Made by a program: the position numbers and the translations under genes
Assembly: GCA_015258065.1 (NCBI GenBank)
Contig: JABZIZ010000004.1
Coordinates: 124,001-188,000 of the forward strand
Direction of reading: 5' to 3'
Length of the DNA: 64,000 bases
Origin: Lachnospiraceae bacterium
GTDB lineage: Bacteria > Bacillota > Clostridia > Lachnospirales > Lachnospiraceae
Notes under the pieces: model-generated
What the model was told of the DNA's origin: nothing
Seen by the model: the letters and a program-made list of their open reading frames with translations, nothing else
The model's database searches: none
Part shown: piece by piece, positions 27,027 to 35,117 of the stretch
How the letters are laid out: every line of letters starts with the position of its first letter
Numbering within the stretch: the first letter of the stretch is position 1

Positions 27027-27060
27027 AAAAGAATCGAAGCATTTTCAGGAAGGCTTCTGT

Positions 27061-27100
27061 GCCGGATTCCCGTATCATCGGAATCCGGCCTTTGATTTTT
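27061..27100 (+). terminator. Rho-independent terminator after etfA copy 1
   Basis: GCCGGATTCC (27061-27070) pairs perfectly with GGAATCCGGC (27080-27089) around a 9-nt loop, followed by CTTTGATTTTT. It separates the first dehydrogenase unit from the butyrate operon. Confidence 0.88.
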
Positions 27101-27141
27101 AGGATAAATTCACGATGAAAGCGGAGTTTTTTCGATTCTTA

Positions 27142-27170
27142 TTGGCATTTTTTTTGGACAATGTTATAAT
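27142..27170 (+). promoter_or_regulatory. Strong promoter of the butyrate operon
   Basis: TTGGCA (27142-27147), a 17-bp spacer and a perfect TATAAT (27165-27170) form the best sigma-A promoter in the window. The leader to the crt start is about 100 nt. Confidence 0.85.
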
Positions 27171-27223
27171 AATTTTTGGGTTGTGTTAAGAGATATTGAC
27201 GACACATTTTTTTGTTCCCGAAT

Positions 27224-27241
27224 TCGTTATTTTTTTAACAA
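27224..27241. promoter_or_regulatory. Rex-like redox operator in the crt leader
   Basis: TCGTTAT-TTTT-TTAACAA matches the Rex consensus TTGTTAA-N4-TTAACAA at 12 of 14 defined positions; the right half-site is perfect. In clostridia Rex senses the NADH/NAD+ ratio and represses crt, thl and bcd genes. The site lies about 45-65 bp downstream of the predicted transcription start, so binding would act as a roadblock. The identification rests on sequence match and context. Confidence 0.6.
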
Positions 27242-27275
27242 TAACAAGAGAACGAAAGACTACAGGAGGTGACAG

Positions 27276-28052
27276 ATGGGTTTCGTAAACTATGAAGTGG
27301 ACGGAATGGTCGGTCTGATTACGATCAATCGTCCGGAGGCGTTAAATGCGCTGAATTCCCAGGTTCTGACGGATCTGGAGGCGGTGTTTGACGGAGTCGA
27401 CCAGAAGGCAGTGCGCTGTCTGATCCTCACCGGTGCAGGGGAGAAGTCCTTTGTGGCCGGCGCAGACATTGCAGAGATGCACAATCTGGATGAGGCAGGA
27501 GGGGTTGCCTTCGGGAAAAAGGGAAATGACCTGTTTCGTAAGATCGAAACCTTCCCTCTGCCGGTGATTGCAGCCATCAACGGTTATGCGCTGGGAGGCG
27601 GAAATGAACTTGCCATGAGCTGCGACATTCGCATCTGCTCGGACAATGCGGTATTCGGTCAGCCGGAGACAGGGCTTGGTGTTACACCCGGTTTCGGCGG
27701 TACACAGAGGCTTTCCAGACTGATCAACCCGGGGATGGCAAAACAGATTCTCTATACATCCAGAAACATCAAGGCCGATGAGGCCTACCGTCTGGGGCTG
27801 GTCAATGCCATTTATACGCAGGAAGAGTTGATGCCTGCGGCCAAGAAGATGGCTGCCCAGATTGCGGCAAACGGGCCGATTGCGGTAAGAGCTTGCAAGA
27901 AGCTGGTGAATGACGGACTGCAGGTAGACATCGATCAGGCCATTGTCCTGGAAGAAAAGGCATTCGGCAGCATGTTTGCCACCAACGACCAGAAGGAAGG
28001 AATGGGCGCCTTCGTGGAGAAGCGCAAAGAAAAGCACTTCACCAACACCTGA
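27276..28052 (+). CDS. crt: 3-hydroxybutyryl-CoA dehydratase (crotonase)
   Basis: Crotonase removes water from 3-hydroxybutyryl-CoA to give crotonyl-CoA in butyrate formation. The protein has 258 residues, the normal length. The oxyanion-hole region reads VAGADIAEMHNL and GYALGGGNELAMSCDIRI. The two catalytic glutamates fit in GGGNELAM and in FGQPETGLGVTPGFGGTQR. The start follows ACAGGAGGTGACAG. It is the first gene of the operon and stands directly behind the promoter and the Rex-like site, so its level should respond to redox state. Confidence 0.95.
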   Translation: MGFVNYEVDGMVGLITINRPEALNALNSQVLTDLEAVFDGVDQKAVRCLILTGAGEKSFVAGADIAEMHNLDEAGGVAFGKKGNDLFRKIETFPLPVIAAINGYALGGGNELAMSCDIRICSDNAVFGQPETGLGVTPGFGGTQRLSRLINPGMAKQILYTSRNIKADEAYRLGLVNAIYTQEELMPAAKKMAAQIAANGPIAVRACKKLVNDGLQVDIDQAIVLEEKAFGSMFATNDQKEGMGAFVEKRKEKHFTNT

Positions 28053-28110
28053 TCGTTTTTCTTACGGTATTACTCAATTCTTTTTTTCCATGAAAGGAGA
28101 TAGAAATCAT

Positions 28111-29331
28111 ATGAGCAAGGATCCTAAAGACGTTGTAATCGTAGGCGCGGCAAGAACTCCGTTCGGCAAGCTGGGCGGTTCCTTAAAACCGTTTCAGGCT
28201 CCGGAGTTGGGCGGAATGGCCATCAAGGAAGCACTGAAGAGATCCGGTATTGCGGGAAGCGAAGTTTCCGAAACCATTTACGGTTGTGTCATTCCGGCAG
28301 GTCTCGGACAGATTCCGGGTCGTCAGGCGATGTGGAAGGCGGGCATTCCGCTGGATCGTCCGGCGTTAACCATCAACAAGGTTTGCGGTTCGGCTCTGAA
28401 GGCAGTCACACTGGGCGTACAGACCATCAAGGCAGGAGACAATACGGTTGTCGTTGCCGGCGGTATGGAATCCATGTCCAATGCGCCTTACCTTTCTCAG
28501 GATATTCGCTGGGGTCACAGAATGTTCGACTTCAAGATGGTCGATGCCATGGTACATGACGGACTCTGGTGCCCGCAGTATAACGTGCACATGGCCTGCC
28601 ACGGCGGTGAGGTTGCTCTGGAGCACGGCATTTCCCGTGAGATGCAGGATGAATGGGCACAGCGCTCCCAGGAGAAATGGCAGCAGGCAGAAGAGAAGCA
28701 TGCGTTTGACGACGAGCGTTTTGCCGTTGAAATCAAGGACAGAAAGGGTCGCGTAACCGTATTTGACAAGGACGAACAGCCTCGTCCCGAGAGCACCCTG
28801 GAAGGACTGAAGAAGCTTCCGGCTCTGTTTACCGATGTGGCACCGAAGAGCACGGTGACGGCAGGAAATGCACCAGGCACCAACGACGGCGCTTCCGCAG
28901 TTGTCATCTGCACCAGAGAATATGCGGATGCACACGGCTTAAAGCCTCTTGCTGTGATCAGAGGATATGCACAGGCGGCAACAGACTCCAAGCAGATCGC
29001 GACCATTCCGGGCGTAGCCATCCAGAAGCTGATGGAGAAGTACAACGTCGGTCTGGATACCTTCGACGTTATGGAAATCAACGAAGCCTTCGCAGCCGTC
29101 ACTCTGGTTTCCGGTATCAGCATTCTGGGCATGAGCTGGGATGAGCTGGACAAGAAGTGCAACGTCAACGGCGGTGCAGTCGCAGTCGGACACCCGATCG
29201 GCGCAACCGGTGCCCGTATCCTGATGACCATGATCTGGGAACTCAAGAGAAGAGGACAGAAGAACGGTGTAGCAGCACTTTGCTCCGGTATGGCGCAGGG
29301 AGATGCTTGCTGGATTGAAGTAGAAGACTGA
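28111..29331 (+). CDS. thlA: Acetyl-CoA acetyltransferase (thiolase)
   Basis: Thiolase condenses two acetyl-CoA to acetoacetyl-CoA, the entry step to butyrate. The 406-residue protein shows the acyl-accepting cysteine in NKVCGSALKAVTLG, the histidine in GGAVAVGHPIGATGARI and the second cysteine in ALCSGMAQGDACW. The ATG at 28111 follows AAAGGAGATAG and gives the standard N terminus. The frame stays open upstream across crt to 27943 but that is a shadow. Codon use here is notably rich in the preferred codons of a highly expressed gene. The next gene, hbd, starts 26 bases after the stop. Confidence 0.96.
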   Translation: MSKDPKDVVIVGAARTPFGKLGGSLKPFQAPELGGMAIKEALKRSGIAGSEVSETIYGCVIPAGLGQIPGRQAMWKAGIPLDRPALTINKVCGSALKAVTLGVQTIKAGDNTVVVAGGMESMSNAPYLSQDIRWGHRMFDFKMVDAMVHDGLWCPQYNVHMACHGGEVALEHGISREMQDEWAQRSQEKWQQAEEKHAFDDERFAVEIKDRKGRVTVFDKDEQPRPESTLEGLKKLPALFTDVAPKSTVTAGNAPGTNDGASAVVICTREYADAHGLKPLAVIRGYAQAATDSKQIATIPGVAIQKLMEKYNVGLDTFDVMEINEAFAAVTLVSGISILGMSWDELDKKCNVNGGAVAVGHPIGATGARILMTMIWELKRRGQKNGVAALCSGMAQGDACWIEVED

Positions 29332-29356
29332 TTTTTACCATAAGGAGGATAGAATT

Positions 29357-30214
29357 ATGGCAATTAATACGGTTATGGTCATCGGTGCAGGACAGATGGG
29401 CGGCGGCATCGCTCAGGTTTTTGCATCCATCGGTAAAAAGACCTATCTGAATGATATCAAGCAGGAATTTATTGACGGCGGTATTGCCAAGATCACCAAG
29501 AATCTGGACAGGAGCGTTTCCAAGGGAAAAATCACGGAAGAGCAGAAGAACGAGACCCTGAAGAACATCATCCCTGCGCTGGATATCGATCAGGTGGCAG
29601 GAGAGTGCGACGTCATCGTCGAGGCTGCCATCGAAAACATGGAAATCAAGGCGAAACTGTTCGAGAAGCTGGATCAGCTTTGCAAGCCGGAATGCATTCT
29701 GGCAACCAATACCTCTTCTCTTCCGATCACGGAGATTGCTGCGCATACGAAGAGAGCGGACAAGGTCATCGGCATGCACTTCATGAATCCGGTTCCGGTG
29801 ATGAAGCTGGTCGAGTTGATCAGAGGGCTTGCCACTTCCGATGAGACCTTTAAGACCATCAAGGCTCTGGGAGAGGAAATGGGCAAGACGCCGGTGGAAG
29901 TACGCGATGTACCCGGCTTTGTCAGCAACCGTGTCCTGCAGATGATGATCAACGAAGCCATCTACTGTGTGTATGAAGGCGTTGCGACTCCGCAGGATAT
30001 CGATACCGTCATGAAGCTCGGTATGAACCATCCGATGGGACCGATTGAACTGGCAGACTTTATCGGACTGGACACCGTGCTTGCAATCATGAATGTCCTG
30101 TATGAAGGCTATGCGGACAGCAAATATCGTCCCTGCCCGCTGCTTCGTCAGTACGTAAAAGCAGGCTGGGTCGGCAGAAAGTGCGGCAGAGGCTTCTACA
30201 CCTACGATAAATAA
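29357..30214 (+). CDS. hbd: 3-hydroxybutyryl-CoA dehydrogenase
   Basis: Hbd reduces acetoacetyl-CoA to 3-hydroxybutyryl-CoA with NAD(P)H. The 285-residue protein starts with the dinucleotide-binding loop VIGAGQMGGGIAQVF. The catalytic histidine is in IGMHFMNPVPVMKLVE, and the conserved PGFVSNRVLQMMINEA follows. The C-terminal dimer domain contains GMNHPMGPIELADFIGLD. The ribosome site is TAAGGAGGATAG. It is the third gene of the butyrate operon and sits before a hairpin that may set the ratio between upstream and downstream genes. Confidence 0.96.
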   Translation: MAINTVMVIGAGQMGGGIAQVFASIGKKTYLNDIKQEFIDGGIAKITKNLDRSVSKGKITEEQKNETLKNIIPALDIDQVAGECDVIVEAAIENMEIKAKLFEKLDQLCKPECILATNTSSLPITEIAAHTKRADKVIGMHFMNPVPVMKLVELIRGLATSDETFKTIKALGEEMGKTPVEVRDVPGFVSNRVLQMMINEAIYCVYEGVATPQDIDTVMKLGMNHPMGPIELADFIGLDTVLAIMNVLYEGYADSKYRPCPLLRQYVKAGWVGRKCGRGFYTYDK

Positions 30215-30231
30215 GCAAATGGTCTGAGGTT

Positions 30232-30271
30232 GCCCGGTCCGGTTCCGCATGGGCGCGGTATCCGGCCGGGC
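30232..30271 (+). terminator. GC-rich hairpin between hbd and the CoA-transferase gene
   Basis: GCCCGG (30232-30237) pairs with CCGGGC (30266-30271), and inner CCGG segments extend the stem. It is followed by TTATGCGGTTTCC, a weak T run, so it would act as a partial terminator or an RNA-processing element. Confidence 0.45.
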
Positions 30272-30319
30272 TTATGCGGTTTCCGGGAAGGGAAAAATTT
30301 TTAGAAGGGGTATCGTAAA

Positions 30320-31618
30320 ATGGATCTGAAAGAGCTTTATCTAAAGAAGCGGATGTCAGCGGGGGATATCGCTTCTCAAATTGGTTCGGGAGAATGCGTG
30401 CACACCGATCTGGCAGCGGCGATTCCCCCGGGAATCATTCAGGCTCTGGTAAAACGTGCAAAGAGCGGGGAAGTGAAGGATGTGAAGCTTTATACGTCTT
30501 TAGACATCGGACAGTACGAGTGTCTGGATGAGGAGGCGCTGAAGAATATCACACCGATCAGTTGGTTTTCCAGCGGAAGGCTTGCCAAAATGATCAATGC
30601 CGCACGGGCAGACATCATTCCCTGCAACTATTCGAGTATGCCTGCTTTACATGCGCTAACGCCGGTGGATGTGATGGTCGCCGTCGTATCCCCGATGGAT
30701 CGGCACGGCTATTTTTCAACCGGTGGATCGGCTTCTTTTTCTCAATCGGTCATTGATCGGGCAAAAAAAATCTATTTGGAAGTTTGTCCCTGGATGCCGA
30801 GAGCGTTAACGGGGCCCATCATCCATATATCGCAGGTAGATGGGGTGTTTGAATCGGAGGCTCCTTTGGTAGAGTTGCCAAAGCCCCCCATTGATGAAAT
30901 CAGTAAGAAAATCGGAGAGCTGATGGCAGAGGAAGTGCCGAACGGAGCAACCATTCAGATGGGAATCGGCGCGGTGCCGGAGGCTTTCGGCATGGCTCTT
31001 CTCGACAAGAAGGACATGGGCATTCATACCGAGCTCTTAACAGAAAGCATGATCGACATGATCGAAGCGGGAGCCGTCACGAATCTGCAGAAACCGATTC
31101 ACAGAGGAAGGACGGTTGCAACGTTGGCTTTCGGTAGCAAAAAGGTGCTCGACTATATCAATGACAATCCTGCCTGTGAGATGCTGACGGTGGATTATGT
31201 AAACAATCCCGCCGTGATTGCCATGCATCCGAATTTTATCTCCGTAAACGCCGCTCTGGAGGTGGATTTCTATGGGCAGGTCTGTGCGGAGTCGGTCGGA
31301 ACAAGGCATGTTTCCGGGTCGGGCGGACAGTTGGATTACGTGAGAGGTGCGGTTGCATCGAAGGGAGGATGCAGCTATATTGCTTTTTCGTCTACGGCAA
31401 AAAACGATACCATCACGAAAATCAAGCCGACCCTGACGCCGGGCGCCTGTGTAACGACCGGAAAGAATGAGGTCGATTGCATTGTCACCGAGTACGGGAT
31501 TGCAAGGCTTAGGGGGAAGCCGTTGTCGGAACGTACGAAGGCGCTGATTTCCATTGCACATCCGAAATTTCGTGAAGAACTGACGTATGAAGCAAAGAAA
31601 CAGAATATTATTATCTGA
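30320..31618 (+). CDS. Butyryl-CoA:acetate / 4-hydroxybutyrate CoA-transferase family protein
   Basis: A 432-residue member of the acetyl-CoA hydrolase/transferase family. In this operon it most likely moves CoA from butyryl-CoA to acetate, giving butyrate and acetyl-CoA. The family glutamate that forms the glutamyl-CoA thioester fits in MGIHTELLTESMIDM. Other conserved parts are IQMGIGAVPEAFG, the glycine-rich VSGSGGQLDYVRGA and CIVTEYGIARLRGK. Distinguishing But from 4-hydroxybutyrate CoA-transferase needs a tree; the location between hbd and bcd favours butyrate formation. The start follows TTAGAAGGGGTATCG. No butyrate kinase gene is present in the window. Confidence 0.85.
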   Translation: MDLKELYLKKRMSAGDIASQIGSGECVHTDLAAAIPPGIIQALVKRAKSGEVKDVKLYTSLDIGQYECLDEEALKNITPISWFSSGRLAKMINAARADIIPCNYSSMPALHALTPVDVMVAVVSPMDRHGYFSTGGSASFSQSVIDRAKKIYLEVCPWMPRALTGPIIHISQVDGVFESEAPLVELPKPPIDEISKKIGELMAEEVPNGATIQMGIGAVPEAFGMALLDKKDMGIHTELLTESMIDMIEAGAVTNLQKPIHRGRTVATLAFGSKKVLDYINDNPACEMLTVDYVNNPAVIAMHPNFISVNAALEVDFYGQVCAESVGTRHVSGSGGQLDYVRGAVASKGGCSYIAFSSTAKNDTITKIKPTLTPGACVTTGKNEVDCIVTEYGIARLRGKPLSERTKALISIAHPKFREELTYEAKKQNIII

Positions 31619-31774
31619 ATCTGAAAGGATGCCGTGCATCCGAAAGGACGACTCAGATCGAAAAAGGGGAACGGAGTCTAAAAGGATGTTTTGAATCCGA
31701 AAAAAGAGGATGTAAACCGGAAAGAGCGATGTGAGTCGGATGGGATGATCGGAATCTGACAGGAAAGGAAGATT
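31619..31774 (+). repeat. Degenerate tandem repeat region before bcd
   Basis: This 156-bp gap consists of about eight imperfect copies of an 18-22 bp unit close to GAATCTGAAAGGATG (for example GAATCTGAAAGGATG, GAGTCTAAAAGGATG, GAATCCGAAAAAAGAGGATG, GGAATCTGACAGGAAAGG). The units carry purine-rich AAAGGA cores, and only the last one serves as the bcd ribosome binding site. No promoter or terminator was seen in it. Confidence 0.65.
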
Positions 31775-32914
31775 ATGTTTGAACTGACGAAAGAACAGGC
31801 AATGCTCCAGAAGATGGTCAGAGAATTCGCCACGAATGAAGTGGAGCCGATTGCCGAACAGATGGAGAAGGATGGACATATTCCTGCCGATCTGTACAAA
31901 AAGTTCGGAGAGACCGGACTGCTTTCGCTGAACATTCCGAAGGAATACGGCGGAGCGGGAATGGATGATATCTGCAAGGTACTGGCAGTGATGGAAGTGG
32001 CAAGGGCGGATGCCTCCGCTGCGGAGTTTTTCGCAGTGCAGCTGCTGGTGAACTACATCCTCGCCACCCATGCCAATGAGGAGCAGAAGAAAAAATATTT
32101 TGCACTCCCCAAGCAGGGAAAGATCGGTGCCTTTGCGCTGACTGAGCCGGAAGCGGGATCGGATGCGGGCGGACTGCAGATGACGGCGGAAGAGGACGGA
32201 GACAGCTATATTTTAAACGGTTCCAAAGTCTTTATTTCCAATATGGGAGAAAATGAGGGAGAATTTGCCCTTGTCTTTGCGCTGACCGATAAGGCCAAGA
32301 AGAACCGCGGCGGCGTCACCGCCTTCATCGTGGACAGAGACACGCCCGGCTTCAAGCTCGGTAAGTTTGAAGATAAGATGGGACTGCGCGCTTGTGCGGT
32401 TTCGGAACTGATTTTCGAAGACTGCCGCGTACCCAAGAGCCAGATCCTTGGTGTGGTAGGAAAAGGCTTCAATGTTGCCATGTCCGGTCTGGATTCCGGA
32501 CGTATCGGTATCGCATCCCAGGCCTGCGGAGAAGCACAGGCGGCTCTGGATGAGGCGGTGACCTATGCCAAGCAGCGTCAGCAGTTCGGCAAACCGATCG
32601 CAACCAAGCAGGGCTTACAGTGGTATCTGGCGGAGATGGCGACCAAGTTGGAGGCGGCCAAGCTCTTAACGCTGAAGGCGGCTGCCCTCATGACTGCGGG
32701 AAAGAGAGCGGTAGAAAACTGCTCCATGGCGAAGTTCTATGCAGCAGAGACCGCAAATGAAATCTGCGCGAAAGCCATTCAGATTCATGGCGGCTATGGC
32801 TATATGAAGGACTATAAGGTGGAGCGCATCTACCGTGATGCGAGAATCCTGACCATCTACGAAGGCACCAGTGAAGTGCAGAAGATCGTGATCAGCAGAG
32901 GACTTTTGAAATAA
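31775..32914 (+). CDS. bcd: Butyryl-CoA dehydrogenase, copy 2
   Basis: Bcd reduces crotonyl-CoA to butyryl-CoA. With EtfAB, clostridial Bcd couples this to ferredoxin reduction by flavin-based electron bifurcation. The 379-residue protein has FALTEPEAGSDAGG, YILNGSKVFISNMG, GGYGYMKDYKVERIYRDA and the catalytic glutamate in LTIYEGTSEVQ. It differs clearly from the copy at 23842, for example in the N-terminal region and in the loop around residue 140. The start follows CAGGAAAGGAAG, the last unit of the repeat region. It is co-directional with the following etfB and etfA genes. Confidence 0.95.
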   Translation: MFELTKEQAMLQKMVREFATNEVEPIAEQMEKDGHIPADLYKKFGETGLLSLNIPKEYGGAGMDDICKVLAVMEVARADASAAEFFAVQLLVNYILATHANEEQKKKYFALPKQGKIGAFALTEPEAGSDAGGLQMTAEEDGDSYILNGSKVFISNMGENEGEFALVFALTDKAKKNRGGVTAFIVDRDTPGFKLGKFEDKMGLRACAVSELIFEDCRVPKSQILGVVGKGFNVAMSGLDSGRIGIASQACGEAQAALDEAVTYAKQRQQFGKPIATKQGLQWYLAEMATKLEAAKLLTLKAAALMTAGKRAVENCSMAKFYAAETANEICAKAIQIHGGYGYMKDYKVERIYRDARILTIYEGTSEVQKIVISRGLLK

Positions 32915-32964
32915 TTGCATGATCCGGATAGGGATGGCATCATTATTTTTAAAGGAGAGAATCA

Positions 32965-33765
32965 ATGAAAGCAATTGTTTGTGTAAAGCAGGTTCCGGAT
33001 ACGTCCGGGGTCGTAGCAGTCAAGGAAGACGGCACGATGGATCGCGCCGCCATGGCGACGATTACGAACCACGACGATCTGGCTGCCGTTGAGGCGGCTC
33101 TGCAGTTAAAGGATGAGACAGGCTGTGAAGTAATCGTAGTATCCATGGGACCTCCGCCCGCAGAAGGCATGTTGAGAGAGCTTCTGGCGATGGGAGCGGA
33201 CAAGGCGGTTCTGGTATCTGCCCGTGAATTTGGCGGTTCCGACACCTATGCAACCTCACAGATTCTGGCCGCTGCGGTTCACAAGATTGGCGTGGATAAA
33301 GATGATGTGGTCTTCTGCGGCAGACAGGCGATCGACGGCGATACGGCGCAGGTAGGACCGCAGATCGCGGAGAAGCTGAATCTGCCTCAGGTGACTTATG
33401 CGGCAGAAATCAAAAAACAGGGGAACGAGCTTCAGGTGAAGCGCCTGTTAGAAGATGGCTATATGATGCTTCGCGTAGAGACTCCCTGCCTGATTACCTG
33501 CGTGAAGGAGCTGAATAAGCCGCGTTATATGACGCTTTGGGGCATTCAGGAGTGCTTTTCCAAACCGTTGGAAATCTTTGATTACAATGCGTTAAAAGAC
33601 GAGCCTCTGATTGATCCCGATACCATCGGTCTGAAAGGTTCACCGACGAATGTTTACAAATCCTTCTCCCCGCCGATGAAGGGTGATGCACAGATTCTGG
33701 ACGGAAACGGCAAGGAGACCTGCCAGAAGCTTGCGGAGATTTTAAATACCAAACATCTCATTTAA
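32965..33765 (+). CDS. etfB: Electron transfer flavoprotein beta subunit, copy 2
   Basis: EtfB of the butyrate operon, 266 residues. The N terminus MKAIVCVKQVPDTSG and the nucleotide segment FCGRQAIDGDTAQVGPQIAE match clostridial EtfB. KRLLEDGYMMLRVETPCLIT lies in the core. The C-terminal tail, with KSFSPPMKGDAQIL, differs from that of copy 1 and resembles the Bcd-partner form in clostridia. The start follows AAAGGAGAGAATC. It would carry the beta-FAD at which NADH electrons are split between crotonyl-CoA and ferredoxin. Confidence 0.95.
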   Translation: MKAIVCVKQVPDTSGVVAVKEDGTMDRAAMATITNHDDLAAVEAALQLKDETGCEVIVVSMGPPPAEGMLRELLAMGADKAVLVSAREFGGSDTYATSQILAAAVHKIGVDKDDVVFCGRQAIDGDTAQVGPQIAEKLNLPQVTYAAEIKKQGNELQVKRLLEDGYMMLRVETPCLITCVKELNKPRYMTLWGIQECFSKPLEIFDYNALKDEPLIDPDTIGLKGSPTNVYKSFSPPMKGDAQILDGNGKETCQKLAEILNTKHLI

Positions 33766-33834
33766 TGATCGCAGGATCAAATTCGTTTGATACCCGCATC
33801 AGAAAAGGAAAGAAGGAAAGGAGATTCTTTCGTT

Positions 33835-34938
33835 ATGGCTTACGATAGTAAAGATACGGCCGCGTTTAAGGGCGTATGGGTGTTCTGCGAGCAGCGTGGC
33901 GGCGAAATCGGATCCATCAGCTACCAGCTTCTAAGTGAGGGAAGAAAGTTGGCAAACGACCTCGGTGCAGAACTCTGCGGCGTTCTGCTGGGAAGCGGCA
34001 TTCCAGAAGAAGAGATCAAGAAACTGGGCGGTTACGGTGCCGACAAGGTGCTGTATCTGGACAACGAGCTGTTAAAGGATTATACAACGGACGGTTATGC
34101 AAAGGTTCTTTGCGAGCTGGTGGAAGAAAAGAAGCCCGAAATCTTCTTAATCGGCGCCACCAATATCGGTCGTGACCTTGCGCCCCGCTGTGCAGCCAGG
34201 CTTCATACCGGTCTGACGGCAGATTGTACACATCTGGATGTGGATGTCGAAAAATACAAGAAATTCCTGAAGACGACTTCTACCATTGATGTCGACAATA
34301 CCAAGTTTGAAGAGAATACCAACCTGAAAATGACCCGTCCGGCTTTTGGAGGACATTTGATGGCAACCATCATCTGCCCCAGATTCCGTCCGCAGATGTC
34401 GACCGTCCGCCCTGGCGTTATGGAAACGCAGGCCTTTGACCAGGCAGGAGCGTCCAAGGTTGTGATCGAGAAGTGCCCGGTTCAGCTCTCTGCCTCCGAT
34501 ATTCATGTGAAAATTGACAGCATCGAGAAAACGGCGCAGAAGCTTGTAGATCTGATCGGCGCGGATGTCATTGTTTCGGTAGGGCGTGGCATCAGCAAAG
34601 ACCCGGATAAGGGCATTCAGATCGCGCAGGAATTGGCGGATACGTTGGGCGGTGTTGTCGGTGCTTCCCGTGCGGCGGTAGACAGCGGCTATATCAGCCA
34701 GGATCACCAGGTGGGACAGACCGGCAAGACGGTACATCCGAGAATTTATATTGCACTTGGTATTTCCGGTGCGATTCAGCACAAGGCGGGCATGCAGGAT
34801 TCGCAGTGCATTATTGCGGTGAATAAGAATAAGGATGCCCCGATCTTTGAAGTGGCAACCTATGGCATTGTGGGAGATCTTTTCCAGACGGCACCTCTCT
34901 TAAATGAGAGCATCAAGGCCATTCTGGCATCCAAATAA
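33835..34938 (+). CDS. etfA: Electron transfer flavoprotein alpha subunit, copy 2
   Basis: EtfA of the butyrate operon, 367 residues. LIGATNIGRDLAPRCAARLH, MTRPAFGGHLMATIICPRFR and the FAD-binding QVGQTGKTVHPRIYIALG are all diagnostic. IVGDLFQTAPLL ends the domain. I chose the ATG at 33835, nine bases after AAAGGAGATT, over the upstream in-frame ATG at 33787. Compared with copy 1 it has an N-terminal extension of about 12 residues and an insertion near residue 130. A strong terminator follows, so it ends the operon. Confidence 0.95.
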   Translation: MAYDSKDTAAFKGVWVFCEQRGGEIGSISYQLLSEGRKLANDLGAELCGVLLGSGIPEEEIKKLGGYGADKVLYLDNELLKDYTTDGYAKVLCELVEEKKPEIFLIGATNIGRDLAPRCAARLHTGLTADCTHLDVDVEKYKKFLKTTSTIDVDNTKFEENTNLKMTRPAFGGHLMATIICPRFRPQMSTVRPGVMETQAFDQAGASKVVIEKCPVQLSASDIHVKIDSIEKTAQKLVDLIGADVIVSVGRGISKDPDKGIQIAQELADTLGGVVGASRAAVDSGYISQDHQVGQTGKTVHPRIYIALGISGAIQHKAGMQDSQCIIAVNKNKDAPIFEVATYGIVGDLFQTAPLLNESIKAILASK

Positions 34939-34966
34939 GGCAACACCGTTCCGCATGATTTGCACG

Positions 34967-35015
34967 GAAAACCCCCGAAGCCCGGTTCAGACTGGGTTTT
35001 CGGGGGTTTTTCTGT
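34967..35015 (+). terminator. Rho-independent terminator of the butyrate operon
   Basis: AAAACCCCCGAA pairs with TTCGGGGGTTTT around a partly paired loop (CCC with GGG), followed by TTTCTG. The symmetric A and T flanks mean it could also work for the convergent minus-strand gene. Confidence 0.88.
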
Positions 35016-35117
35016 GCCTTGCGGATCTAAGTAGATGATGCGGGCAACTCGAACTTACGCAGGCGCCAAAACATACGAAGAAAAACGGTTTTGAGGGTTC
35101 TTGTTCCGAAAATGGAT

